From: Amycolatopsis sp. 2-15
GTDB lineage: Bacteria > Actinomycetota > Actinomycetes > Mycobacteriales > Pseudonocardiaceae
Reading direction: 5' to 3'
DNA length: 64,000 nucleotides
NCBI RefSeq assembly: GCF_030285625.1
Contig: NZ_CP127294.1
Coordinates: 8,154,001 to 8,218,000 of the forward strand
This document shows, piece after piece, positions 25,899-34,075 of the stretch. The notes beneath the pieces were generated by a model that was not told where the DNA came from, did no database searches, and worked only from the letters and a program-made list of their open reading frames with translations. How positions within the stretch are numbered: position 1 is the first letter of the stretch; the number at the start of each line of letters is the position of its first letter. Made by a program: the position numbers and the translations under genes.

Positions 25899-25913
25899 GT
25901 TCGACGATCGAAC
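25899..25913. promoter_or_regulatory. MarR-type operator
   Basis: GTTCGACGATCGAAC has perfect 6-bp arms with a CGA spacer. It lies 22 bases before the MarR start and between this gene and the divergent acyl-CoA synthetase, the usual place for an autoregulatory site. Confidence 0.65.
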
Positions 25914-25935
25914 AAACAGGGGTTACAGTCGGATC

Positions 25936-26385
25936 ATGCCGTCCCCCGGAGAATCCCGCGAGCAGACCGCGACAAGCGCCGTGCGCGCCCTGGCCCGCGT
26001 CTCGCGGCTGCTCGAGCGCTCGTCGGGAGAGCTGAACCTCGCCCACTACCGCGTGCTGTCCGCCATCGCCTCGGGCGACGAGCGCGCCTCCCGCGTGGCC
26101 CGGCGGCTCGCGCTCGGCCGTCCGGCGATCAGCGCCGCGGTCGACGCGCTCACGAAACGCGGCCTTCTGGTCCGCGGCGATGTCGACGCCGACCACCGCG
26201 CCACGGCGCTTTCCCTGACCTCGGAAGGCGAACGGCTGCTCGCCACCACCGAGGCCGAGATGATCAAGGGGCTCCTCGCGCTGGTCGCCCGCACGCCCGA
26301 CGGCGACTTGGTGCTCCAATCGCTCGGCCGGCTCGGTGACGCGATCGACGAGGTCATGGCGGAGGGGCTGGCCGGGAACCGGTGA
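25936..26385 (+). CDS. MarR-family transcriptional regulator
   Basis: The 149-residue winged-helix repressor has the MarR core VLSAIASGDERASRVARRLA, then LGRPAISAAVDALTKRGLL and the wing DADHRATALSLTSEGE. It probably binds the palindrome at 25899-25913. The stop overlaps the GTG start of the ABC exporter gene by 4 bases, so regulator and pump are one translationally coupled unit, the usual arrangement for drug-inducible efflux. Confidence 0.9.
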   Translation: MPSPGESREQTATSAVRALARVSRLLERSSGELNLAHYRVLSAIASGDERASRVARRLALGRPAISAAVDALTKRGLLVRGDVDADHRATALSLTSEGERLLATTEAEMIKGLLALVARTPDGDLVLQSLGRLGDAIDEVMAEGLAGNR

Positions 26386-29300
26386 GCGAACCCGAAGAGA
26401 AGTCCCGCTGGTTGCGCCGCCTCGGCGGATACGTGCTGCGCCACCGCCGCGAGCTACTGATCGCCTTCGGCGCCGCCGTGCTCGGCAGCGCCTGCCAGAC
26501 CGTGGTGCCGCTGCTGGAACGCCAGATCGTGGACGGGGTGATCCTCAGCCGCTCGGCGTCGCTGTGGCCGTGGCTGATCGCGCTGCTCGTGCTCGCCGCG
26601 GCCGCGTTCGTGTTCGCCTACCAGCGGCGCTACCACGGCGGCCGGGTCGCGCTGGCCGTGCAGTACGACCTGCGCAACGACATCCAGGCCCACCTGCAGC
26701 GCATGGACTTCGCCAACCTCGACCGCATGCCCACGGGCCAGCTCGTGTCCCGCGCGACGTCCGACTCCGCGCTCGTGCAGGGCCTGCTCAGCCTGCTGCC
26801 CATCATGAGCGGCAACATCCTGCTGGTCCTGCTCTCGCTCGGCGTGATGCTGGTCCTGTCGCCGCTGCTCGCGCTCGTGAGCCTGGTCGTGGTGCCGCTG
26901 CTGCTCGTGGTGTCCTACCGGATGCGCCGGCGGATCTTCCCCGCCACCTGGGCCGCTCAGCAACGCGAGGGCGACGTGGTGCAGATCGTCGACGAGGACG
27001 TCAACGGCGTGCGCGTGGTCAAGGCGTTCGGCCAGGAAGGCCGGGAGCTGGGCCGCCTGGCCGACACCGCGGGCGACCTCTACGGCATGCAGCTGCGGGC
27101 CGTGCGGCTGCAGTCGCGTTACCAGCCGCTGCTGCAGGCGATCCCCGCGCTCGGACAGGTCGCGATCCTCGTGCTCGGCGGCTGGCTCGCGCTGCATCAC
27201 GGGCTCAGCCTCGGCACGTTCCTCGCCTTCTCCACCTACGTCGGCCAGCTGATGGCCCCCGCGCGCCAGCTCGCCGGCGTGCTCGCGATCAGCCAGCAGG
27301 CCCGCGCCGGCGTCGAGCGGATCTTCCAGCTGATCGACCTGGCGCCCGCCATCGCCGACGCCCCCGACGCCGTGGACCTGCCGACGGCCAAGGGAGAGCT
27401 CAGGTTCGAGAACGTCCACTTCGGATACTCGCCCGACGCTCCCGTGTTGCGAGGCTTCGACCTGCACATCGCCGCCGGCGAGCGCGTGGCGCTGATCGGC
27501 CCGAGCGGCAGCGGCAAGACCACCGCCACCACGCTCGTCTCCCGCTTCCACGACCCGGAATCCGGCACCGTGCTGCTCGACGGGCACGACCTGCGCACGG
27601 TGCGGCTGCGCTCCCTGCGCTCGCAGGTCGGCGTGGTGTTCGAGGAGAGTTTCCTGTTCTCCGACACCATCCGCGCCAACATCGCCTACGGCAGACCGGG
27701 CGCCGCCGACGAGGAGATCCTCGCCGCCGCCGAGGTCGCCGAGGCCGACACCTTCATCCGCGCGCTGCCCCAGGGCTACGAGACCGTGGTCGGCGAGCGC
27801 GGGCTCTCGCTCTCGGGCGGGCAGCGCCAGCGCGTGGCCTTGGCCCGCGCGATCCTCACCGATCCGCGGGTGCTCGTGCTCGACGACGCCACCAGCGCCG
27901 TCGACGCCAACACCGAGGAGTCGATCAACGCGTCGCTGCGCACGGTGCTGGCCGGGCGCACCACGCTGCTCGTCGCCCACCGCCGCTCGACGCTGCACCT
28001 GGCCGACCGCGTGGTGGTGCTTGACGGCGGCGTGGTCGCCGACCAGGGCACCCACGAGGAACTGGTCGAACGCAGCGCCCTCTACCGCACGTTGCTCACC
28101 GGGCTCGAGGAGGAAGCCGCCGAGCGGGTCGGTGACCGCATCGAAGCCCTCACCGTGGCGGGGACCACCGCGTCGGCTTGGCGTGGGGAACGCAACGGGC
28201 ACAACGGAAACGGGCAGAACGGAAACGGCCGGCGTTTCACCACCCGTGCCACCGGAGCCGCGGGCATCGGCGCCGGGCTCGGCGGCTCGGCCGGCGGCAG
28301 CGGCTGGCGCGCCGCGCTCCCGCCGACCCCGCAGTTGCTCGCGCGCGTCGACGAGCTGAAACCCGTGCGGGACTTCGCGAAGGTCGACCTCACCGCGGAA
28401 GCCCGCCAGCACCGCTCATTTTCCCTGCGCACGCTGCTGCGCGAGTTCCGCCGTCCGCTGCTGTTCGGGCTGCTGCTCGTGGTGATCGACGCGGTCGCCT
28501 CGGTCATCGGGCCGGTCTTCGTGAAGAGCGGCATCGACGACGGTGTGCTGCAGGGCTCGCAGGCCGTGCTCTTCGGCGCCGCCGGGCTGTTCCTGCTGAT
28601 CACGCTGATCGCGTTCCTCGACGAGGTGGCGCAGACGTTCGTGACCGGCCGGACCGCGCAGCGCGTGATGCTGTCGCTGCGGATCCGGATCTGGGCGCAG
28701 CTGCAACGGCTTTCGCTCGACTACTACGAGCGCGAGATGGCCGGCCGGATCATGACCCGGATGACCACCGACGTCGACCAGTTCGAGTCGCTGATCCAGA
28801 ACGGGCTGCTCTCGGCGCTGGTCGCGTTCGTGACGTTCGCCGGGGTCGGCGTGACGCTGGTCGTGGTCGACCCGCTGCTGGGCCTGTGCACGCTGTCGGT
28901 GGTGGTGCCGCTGGCCATCGGCACGGTGATCTTCCGCCGGCGCGCCGCGAAGCTGTACGACGTGGCCCGCGACCGCGTGGCGATCGTGAACGCCGACTTC
29001 CAGGAGAGCCTTTCGGGCGTGCGCGAGTCGCAGGCGTTCGCGCACGAGGACGAGACGATCCGCCGGTTCCGCCGCCTCGGGCGCGACTACCTCGATTCGC
29101 GCTACTCCGCGCAGCGGCTGGCCGCCACGTACTTCCCGTTCGTGCAGTTCCTTTCGGCGGGCGCCGACGCGATCGTGCTCGGCGTCGGTGCCGGGATGAT
29201 CTACTCGGGGCAGCTCACACCGGGTGCGCTGATCGCGTTCATCCTTTACATCGACCTGTTCTTCTCCCCCATCCAGCAGCTGTCGCAGGTGTTCGACTCG

Positions 29301-30221
29301 TGGCTGCAGACCCGCGTGTCGGTGAGCCGGATCTCCGACCTGATGCGGCTGGAGACCCTCACCCCGCCGGCTGTCCAGGCGATCGACCCCGGCCGGCTGC
29401 GCGGCGAGATCACGTTCGACGGCGTGCGCTTCGCGTACCCGTCGGCGCCGGCGCTGGGCGCGGGTGAGCGCCGCGGCCCCGCCGACCCGCGGCTGGTCGC
29501 GGGCTCGCAGGCCGTCACGATGCCGCCGGAGGCGCTGCGCGAAGTCGACCTGACGATCGCGGCCGGCGAGACCGTGGCGCTGGTCGGCGAGACGGGCGCG
29601 GGCAAGTCGACGCTGGTCAAGCTGCTCGCGCGCTTCTACGACCCCGACACCGGCAGCGTCCGCGTCGACGGCCACGACCTGCGCTCGCTCGACCTCGCCG
29701 CCTACCGCCGCGCGCTCGGGTACGTGCCGCAGGAGGCGTTCCTGTTCACCGGCACCGTGCGCGACAACATCGCCTACGGCCGGGCCGACGCCACCGACGC
29801 CGAGGTGGAGGCGGCCGCGCGGGCCGTCGGGGCGCACGAATTCGTGGCCACGCTGCCCGGCGGCTACCTGCACGAGATCGCCGAACGCGGCCGGTCACTC
29901 TCCGCCGGGCAGCGCCAGCTCCTCGCGCTCGCCCGCGCGCAGCTCGTGGACCCGGTGATCCTGCTGCTCGACGAGGCGACGTCGAACCTCGACCTCGCGG
30001 CCGAAGCCCACGTCGCCGAAGCCATGCGGACGCTCTCGGCCGGGCGCACGACCATCGTGATCGCCCACCGGCTGCAGACCGCGCAGTCGGCCGACCGCAT
30101 CGTGGTGCTCGACCGCGGCCGCATCGCCGAGGCCGGCAGCCACGACGAGCTCCTCGCCCGCGGCGGGCGCTACGCCGGGATGTGGGAGGCGTTCGAGCTC
30201 CTGTCGGGGCAGCGTTCGTAG
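26382..30221 (+). CDS. Single-chain double ABC exporter (both TMD-NBD halves fused)
   Basis: The 1279-residue protein contains two complete ABC exporter halves. NBD1 has Walker A GPSGSGKTT near residue 373, LSGGQ near 476 and Walker B VLVLDDATSAVD near 497. The catalytic Glu is Asp and the Q-loop is VFEESFLFS, with Glu in place of Gln. NBD2 has Walker A GETGAGKST near 1069, a changed signature LSAGQ near 1172 and canonical LLLDEATSNLD near 1193. So one ATP site is degenerate, as in heterodimeric exporters such as TM287/288. Asn/Gly-rich sequence near 606-620 (HNGNGQNGNG) links the halves. An insertion of about 25 residues precedes the second Walker A. Likely a multidrug or lipid exporter under MarR control. 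Confidence 0.92.
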   Translation: MSEPEEKSRWLRRLGGYVLRHRRELLIAFGAAVLGSACQTVVPLLERQIVDGVILSRSASLWPWLIALLVLAAAAFVFAYQRRYHGGRVALAVQYDLRNDIQAHLQRMDFANLDRMPTGQLVSRATSDSALVQGLLSLLPIMSGNILLVLLSLGVMLVLSPLLALVSLVVVPLLLVVSYRMRRRIFPATWAAQQREGDVVQIVDEDVNGVRVVKAFGQEGRELGRLADTAGDLYGMQLRAVRLQSRYQPLLQAIPALGQVAILVLGGWLALHHGLSLGTFLAFSTYVGQLMAPARQLAGVLAISQQARAGVERIFQLIDLAPAIADAPDAVDLPTAKGELRFENVHFGYSPDAPVLRGFDLHIAAGERVALIGPSGSGKTTATTLVSRFHDPESGTVLLDGHDLRTVRLRSLRSQVGVVFEESFLFSDTIRANIAYGRPGAADEEILAAAEVAEADTFIRALPQGYETVVGERGLSLSGGQRQRVALARAILTDPRVLVLDDATSAVDANTEESINASLRTVLAGRTTLLVAHRRSTLHLADRVVVLDGGVVADQGTHEELVERSALYRTLLTGLEEEAAERVGDRIEALTVAGTTASAWRGERNGHNGNGQNGNGRRFTTRATGAAGIGAGLGGSAGGSGWRAALPPTPQLLARVDELKPVRDFAKVDLTAEARQHRSFSLRTLLREFRRPLLFGLLLVVIDAVASVIGPVFVKSGIDDGVLQGSQAVLFGAAGLFLLITLIAFLDEVAQTFVTGRTAQRVMLSLRIRIWAQLQRLSLDYYEREMAGRIMTRMTTDVDQFESLIQNGLLSALVAFVTFAGVGVTLVVVDPLLGLCTLSVVVPLAIGTVIFRRRAAKLYDVARDRVAIVNADFQESLSGVRESQAFAHEDETIRRFRRLGRDYLDSRYSAQRLAATYFPFVQFLSAGADAIVLGVGAGMIYSGQLTPGALIAFILYIDLFFSPIQQLSQVFDSWLQTRVSVSRISDLMRLETLTPPAVQAIDPGRLRGEITFDGVRFAYPSAPALGAGERRGPADPRLVAGSQAVTMPPEALREVDLTIAAGETVALVGETGAGKSTLVKLLARFYDPDTGSVRVDGHDLRSLDLAAYRRALGYVPQEAFLFTGTVRDNIAYGRADATDAEVEAAARAVGAHEFVATLPGGYLHEIAERGRSLSAGQRQLLALARAQLVDPVILLLDEATSNLDLAAEAHVAEAMRTLSAGRTTIVIAHRLQTAQSADRIVVLDRGRIAEAGSHDELLARGGRYAGMWEAFELLSGQRS

Positions 30222-30313
30222 GTTTCGAGACTTCCGGCCGATCTTCGGTTGGCCACTTACCAACTTTCGGCATCTCTTTGCCAGTTGTTGACCAAGGACG
30301 TCCTTCGGGGTTA

Positions 30314-30325
30314 TGGTCTAGACCA
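30314..30325. promoter_or_regulatory. DasR-responsive element (dre) upstream of the LPMO gene
   Basis: TGGTCTAGACCA is a perfect match to the core of the actinomycete dre consensus recognised by DasR, the GntR-type repressor that is released by GlcN-6-P. It lies 101 bases before the LPMO start. Only this one perfect copy was seen in the window. Confidence 0.82.
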
Positions 30326-30425
30326 CAGACATCACCCTTCGCTCGCGCACCTCCCCGGCGGCACGCCAGTGCGCCCTTTCGCCGTCCCCGCGGCCGGGAA
30401 GCGAGCATTCCCCGAAGGAGCTGGC

Positions 30426-30944
30426 ATGAAAGCGAACCGGAAGATCCTCGCCGGACTCGCGGGCGCCGCGCTCGCGCCGGTGCTCGTCCTGGTCAGCCCC
30501 GCCGGCATCGCGAGCGCCCACGGGTACGCCAACTCCCCCGCCAGCCGGCAGGCGCAGTGCGCGCAGGGCGTGCTCGACTGCGGTGAGATCAAGTACGAAC
30601 CGCAGAGCGTGGAGGGGCCGAAGGGCCTGCACAGCTGCAACGGCGGGCTCGCGCAGTTCGCCGAGCTCAACGACAACTCCAAGCCGTGGCAGGCCGCTTC
30701 GGTCGGCAAGACGGTCACGTTCACGTGGACCTTCACCGCGCGCCACAGCACCGCGAGCTACGAGTACTTCATCGGCGACGAGAAGGTTGCGAGCTTCGAC
30801 GGCCACAACCACCAGCCGCCGGAAACCGTGACGCACCAGGTGGATCTGAGCGGCCACACCGGCCGCCAGACCGTGCTCGCCGTGTGGAACATCGCGGACA
30901 CGGCCAACGCGTTCTACTCCTGCATCGACCTCCAGGTCGGCTGA
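30426..30944 (+). CDS. Secreted lytic polysaccharide monooxygenase, family AA10
   Basis: The 172-residue protein has a Sec signal ending in GIASA, so the mature chain starts with His (HGYANSPASRQAQC). This histidine and the one in FTARHSTASYEYF form the copper histidine brace of AA10. Conserved Cys pairs (AQCAQGVLDCG, HSCNGG, SCIDLQVG) are present. Small single-domain AA10 enzymes usually oxidise crystalline chitin outside the cell; there is no added carbohydrate-binding domain. GAAGGAG precedes the ATG. The perfect dre site upstream fits induction by chitin breakdown. Confidence 0.92.
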   Translation: MKANRKILAGLAGAALAPVLVLVSPAGIASAHGYANSPASRQAQCAQGVLDCGEIKYEPQSVEGPKGLHSCNGGLAQFAELNDNSKPWQAASVGKTVTFTWTFTARHSTASYEYFIGDEKVASFDGHNHQPPETVTHQVDLSGHTGRQTVLAVWNIADTANAFYSCIDLQVG

Positions 30945-31021
30945 GCGGGATCGCCTGTACCTGACGAGAGGGCGGGCGCAGGCGATCCGTACCACCCTTC
31001 GAACCCCAGGAGTCGGTTTCC

Positions 31022-32194
31022 TTGATTTCCCGGCGAGCTTTTCTCGGCGCGTCCGCCGCGGCAGCCACGTTTCCTTGGTGGGGCTGCGGAATCGCCTCCG
31101 CCGCGACACCCGACACGGTGAAGGTCGCGTTCGACGACCGCTCCGGCGCCGGCGAAACCTACGCGTACGTCACGGGCATCGCGCCGGACGGCAAGGTCGT
31201 GATCCTCAAGGCCGACGGCACGCCGTACAACCCGCCCTCGCCCTCGGCGGACCAGACACCGCTCGCCGAGGACTGCGCCATCCCGGTGAAGTCACTGCCG
31301 CAGCTGAGCGTGCCGAAGATGGCGGGCGCGCGGATCTACGTGGTGACCGACGCGAAGCTCGACTTCTTCGTCAACCCCGGCCCCGCACTGGTGCACCCGA
31401 GCTTCGTGAACACCGCGGACCCGAACCACGGCCGGAACTGGTCGTTCTGCGAGTTCACCTTCAACGACGCGGTGCTGTTCGCCAACATCAGCTACGTCGA
31501 CTTCGTCGCGATCCCGATGGGCCTGCACCTGAAGACGACGGGTTCGGGCGACCAGACCGTGCCCGGGCTCCCCGCCGCGTCGCTCGACCCGATCTGCGAC
31601 GCGCTCAGGGCCCAGGGCGGCGCGTGGGCCGAGCTCGTGGACGCCGGTTCCGACGGCCGTCCGCTGCGCGCGTTGTCCGCGCAACACCGCGCCGACCGCT
31701 TCACGGGTTACCTCGACGGGTACATCGACTCCGTCTGGCAGAAGTACTCGGGCTCCGACCTCACCGTCGACTCGCAGATCCCGGGCCTGGGCAAGTTCAC
31801 CGGTCGCGTCGGCAGCGACGGCCTGCTGGCCTTCACCAACGGCGAGCGCTTCGCCAAACCGGTCACCGCCGACGTCTGGAGCTGCAACAGCGGTCCCTTC
31901 GCGCTGAAGGACGGCGACAGCGCCGCGCGCAAGGCGATCGTCCCGAGGCTGGCGGCCGCGCTGAACCGCACGACACTGCTGGACAACCCGAACCAGCCGG
32001 ACGACGAGAACCCGGCGAAGTTCTACACCGCCGCCGAGACCAACCACTACGCCCGCATCGTCCACAGCCGCCTGCCGGACAACCGCGGCTACGCCTTCCC
32101 GTACGACGACGTCTCCCCCGGCCCCGACTTCAGCGGCGCCGTGCAGGCGGGCGATCCGGACACGCTCACCATCACGATCAACGCGCTGCGCTGA
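31022..32194 (+). CDS. Secreted GH64 beta-1,3-glucanase
   Basis: The 390-residue protein starts with a Tat signal (SRRAFLGASAAAATFPWW, cleavage after about 30) and continues as a GH64 enzyme: VKVAFDDRSGAGETYAYVTG, GRNWSFCEFTF, DFVAIPMGLHLKTTGSGDQT and VWSCNSGPF. GH64 releases long oligosaccharides from beta-1,3-glucan such as fungal wall. Start is TTG at 31022 with AGGAG 9 bases upstream; no better ATG gives the full Tat signal. It follows the LPMO gene by 77 bases, so the pair may act together on fungal wall (chitin and glucan). Confidence 0.88.
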   Translation: MISRRAFLGASAAAATFPWWGCGIASAATPDTVKVAFDDRSGAGETYAYVTGIAPDGKVVILKADGTPYNPPSPSADQTPLAEDCAIPVKSLPQLSVPKMAGARIYVVTDAKLDFFVNPGPALVHPSFVNTADPNHGRNWSFCEFTFNDAVLFANISYVDFVAIPMGLHLKTTGSGDQTVPGLPAASLDPICDALRAQGGAWAELVDAGSDGRPLRALSAQHRADRFTGYLDGYIDSVWQKYSGSDLTVDSQIPGLGKFTGRVGSDGLLAFTNGERFAKPVTADVWSCNSGPFALKDGDSAARKAIVPRLAAALNRTTLLDNPNQPDDENPAKFYTAAETNHYARIVHSRLPDNRGYAFPYDDVSPGPDFSGAVQAGDPDTLTITINALR

Positions 32195-32226
32195 CCTTCC
32201 CGAAAAGTCCGCCCGGCGAAAATGTA

Positions 32227-32239
32227 CTGTATGGTACAG
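32227..32239. promoter_or_regulatory. Operator candidate before the rhodanese-ABM-TetR operon
   Basis: CTGTATGGTACAG has perfect 5-bp arms around TGG. It lies 45 bases before the first gene of an operon ending in a TetR gene and is preceded by TGTA. It is the probable TetR autoregulation site. Related TACAG/CTGTA palindromes occur at 59682-59724. Confidence 0.6.
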
Positions 32240-32284
32240 ACTGTAGGCGGGCACCGGCCCCGCCGGAGGGACGGGCCCGAGCCG

Positions 32285-33181
32285 ATGCCACGTACCGATT
32301 TCCTGGTCACCACCGAGTGGCTGGCCGCACACCGGCACGATCCGGACATCCGGGTCGTCGACATCCGCGGCTCCGTGCCGCCGCTGCCCGGCCAGGGCGC
32401 CGGGACCTCGTCACCGCGGCCGGCCGGCCTCGGCTACGAGAGCTCGGCCGACGAGTACGCCGCCGGTCACGTGCCCGGCGCGGTGTTCCTCGACTGGACC
32501 CGCGACATCGTCGACCCGGACGACTCCGTGCCCGTGCAGGTGGCGACCGAGCGGCAGTTCGCCGACGCCATGGCGCGGGCCGGGATCGGTGACGAGCACC
32601 TCGTGGTGGCCTACGACACGCACCCGGCGTCGACGTTCGCCACACGCCTGTGGTGGGCACTGCACTACTACGGCCACCACCGCGTGGTCGTGCTCGACGG
32701 CGGTTTCACGAAGTGGCAGCAGGAAAACCGGCCGGTAGACACGGCTGTGCCGGAGCACCCGTGCGCGGTGTTCACCCCGCGTACCCGACCCGAACTGCGG
32801 GCCACGGCCGAGGACGTGCTGGCCGCGCTGGACAAGCCGGAGATCCAGCTCGTCGACGCCCGCGATCCCGGGCAGTACACCGGCGAGATCGCCCGCCCCG
32901 GCAACCGGCCCGGGCACATCCCCGGCGCCGTGAATGTGCCGCGCGAAGACCTCGTGGACCTCACCACCGGAACCTGGCGCTCGGCAGCCGAGCTGAAGGA
33001 CCTCTTCACCGCCGCCGAGCTCGACCCCGGCCGGCCGGTCGTGGCCTACTGCAATGGCGGCGTCGCGGCCTCGACCGTCCTCTTCGGACTCGCCATCGCC
33101 GGCTTCCCGCCTGGGAGCAACTACGACGGCTCCTGGAATGAGTGGAGCGCCCGCGCCGACCTGCCCGTCGAAACCGCCTGA
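32285..33181 (+). CDS. Thiosulfate/3-mercaptopyruvate sulfurtransferase (two rhodanese domains)
   Basis: The 298-residue protein has two tandem rhodanese domains. The first (FLVTTEWLAAHRHDPDIRVVDIRG) is inactive: its active-site position has YDTHPAS instead of Cys. The second has the catalytic loop YCNGGVAAS with Cys near residue 258. It transfers sulfane sulfur to cyanide or thiols. The start is ATG 32285, the site with best domain fit. It is followed closely by the ABM and TetR genes. Confidence 0.88.
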   Translation: MPRTDFLVTTEWLAAHRHDPDIRVVDIRGSVPPLPGQGAGTSSPRPAGLGYESSADEYAAGHVPGAVFLDWTRDIVDPDDSVPVQVATERQFADAMARAGIGDEHLVVAYDTHPASTFATRLWWALHYYGHHRVVVLDGGFTKWQQENRPVDTAVPEHPCAVFTPRTRPELRATAEDVLAALDKPEIQLVDARDPGQYTGEIARPGNRPGHIPGAVNVPREDLVDLTTGTWRSAAELKDLFTAAELDPGRPVVAYCNGGVAASTVLFGLAIAGFPPGSNYDGSWNEWSARADLPVETA

Positions 33182-33193
33182 GGGAGGCAAACC

Positions 33194-33490
33194 ATGGTCA
33201 CCGAAGTCGCCACCCTCACCGCGCTGCCCGGCGGTGAGGACGAGCTGGGCCGGGCCATCGCCTCGGGTGTGCCCTACCTGCGTGAGCACCCGGACTGCCT
33301 GTCCGCGACGGTCAGCCGCTGTGTGGAGGAACCCGGCCGCTTCACCGTGGCGGTGGACTGGACGTCGGTCGAGGCGCACGAGCAGGGTTTCCGCGCCGGT
33401 CCGCTCTTCCAGCAGTGGATCGGCTCGATCGCGGGCAAGTTCGACCCCGCGACGCTCGACACCCGCCACTACGAGACCTATCCCGCGTAG
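33194..33490 (+). CDS. ABM-domain protein
   Basis: The 98-residue protein is a single ABM-type ferredoxin-like fold: EVATLTALPGGEDELGRAIA, then a C-terminal HEQGFRAGPLFQQWIG with a GKFDPA tail. It may be a small monooxygenase or a heme/quinone-related protein. It lies between the sulfurtransferase gene (12 bases apart) and the TetR gene (no gap), so all three are read from the operator-bearing promoter at 32227. Confidence 0.78.
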   Translation: MVTEVATLTALPGGEDELGRAIASGVPYLREHPDCLSATVSRCVEEPGRFTVAVDWTSVEAHEQGFRAGPLFQQWIGSIAGKFDPATLDTRHYETYPA

Positions 33491-34075
33491 ATGCGCCCCG
33501 AACCGACCACGAGCCGCGGCCGCCGCACGCGCGAGAAGATCGTGACCACGGCCGCGCGCCTGATGCACGAGCGCGGCATCGGCGGCACGCCGCTGGAGGA
33601 CGTGCTCGCCGAGAGCGGCACCGGCAAATCCCAGCTGTACCACTACTTCGGCGGCAAGCAGGAGCTCGCCGTCGCTGTGCTGGAGCACCAGTTGGAGCGC
33701 GTGCTGGCCGCGCAACCGTCGCTGTCCGACGAGGAGTGCACCGACCTGCGCCGCTGGCGCGACGAGGTGCTCGCCGCGGCCGACGAGAGCGGTTACGGCA
33801 ACTGCCCGCTCGGCGCCTTCGTCGGCCAGGTCGACGACGACACCGAGCTGCGCACCACCCTCGCGCGCCTCTTCGACCGCTGGCAGGACGCCCTCACCAC
33901 GCTCGTCCGCCGCGCCCAGGCGGCGGGCGAGATCCCCGCGGACGTCTCCGCGGAGCACCTCGCCCTGACGCTGCTCACCGCCCAGCAGGGTGGCACCACG
34001 CTGTCCCACCTGCACGGCTCGCCCGAAGCCCTGGCGGGTTCCCTCGACGACGTGCTCGCGCGCGTCAGCCGGTGA
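33491..34075 (+). CDS. TetR/AcrR-family regulator
   Basis: The 194-residue protein has a normal TetR N-terminal HTH (REKIVTTAARLMHERGIGG, then LEDVLAESGTGKSQLYHYFG) and a variable ligand domain with two cysteines. It follows directly on the ABM gene and probably represses its own operon through the palindrome at 32227. Its last 11 bases overlap, tail to tail, the end of the enolase-family gene on the other strand. Confidence 0.88.
   Translation: MRPEPTTSRGRRTREKIVTTAARLMHERGIGGTPLEDVLAESGTGKSQLYHYFGGKQELAVAVLEHQLERVLAAQPSLSDEECTDLRRWRDEVLAAADESGYGNCPLGAFVGQVDDDTELRTTLARLFDRWQDALTTLVRRAQAAGEIPADVSAEHLALTLLTAQQGGTTLSHLHGSPEALAGSLDDVLARVSR

Noticed and set aside
24502..25899. A 465-codon + strand frame across the acyl-CoA synthetase
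   Set aside because: It runs antisense to a complete ANL enzyme and has no protein-like motifs.
30241..30300. GTTGG/CCAAC stem after the ABC exporter as a terminator
   Set aside because: The arms are only 5 bases and no T tract follows, so the evidence is weak.
34065..34075. The 11-base tail-to-tail overlap of the TetR and enolase genes as an antisense control device
   Set aside because: Short convergent overlaps are common in compact genomes, and nothing else supports a function.
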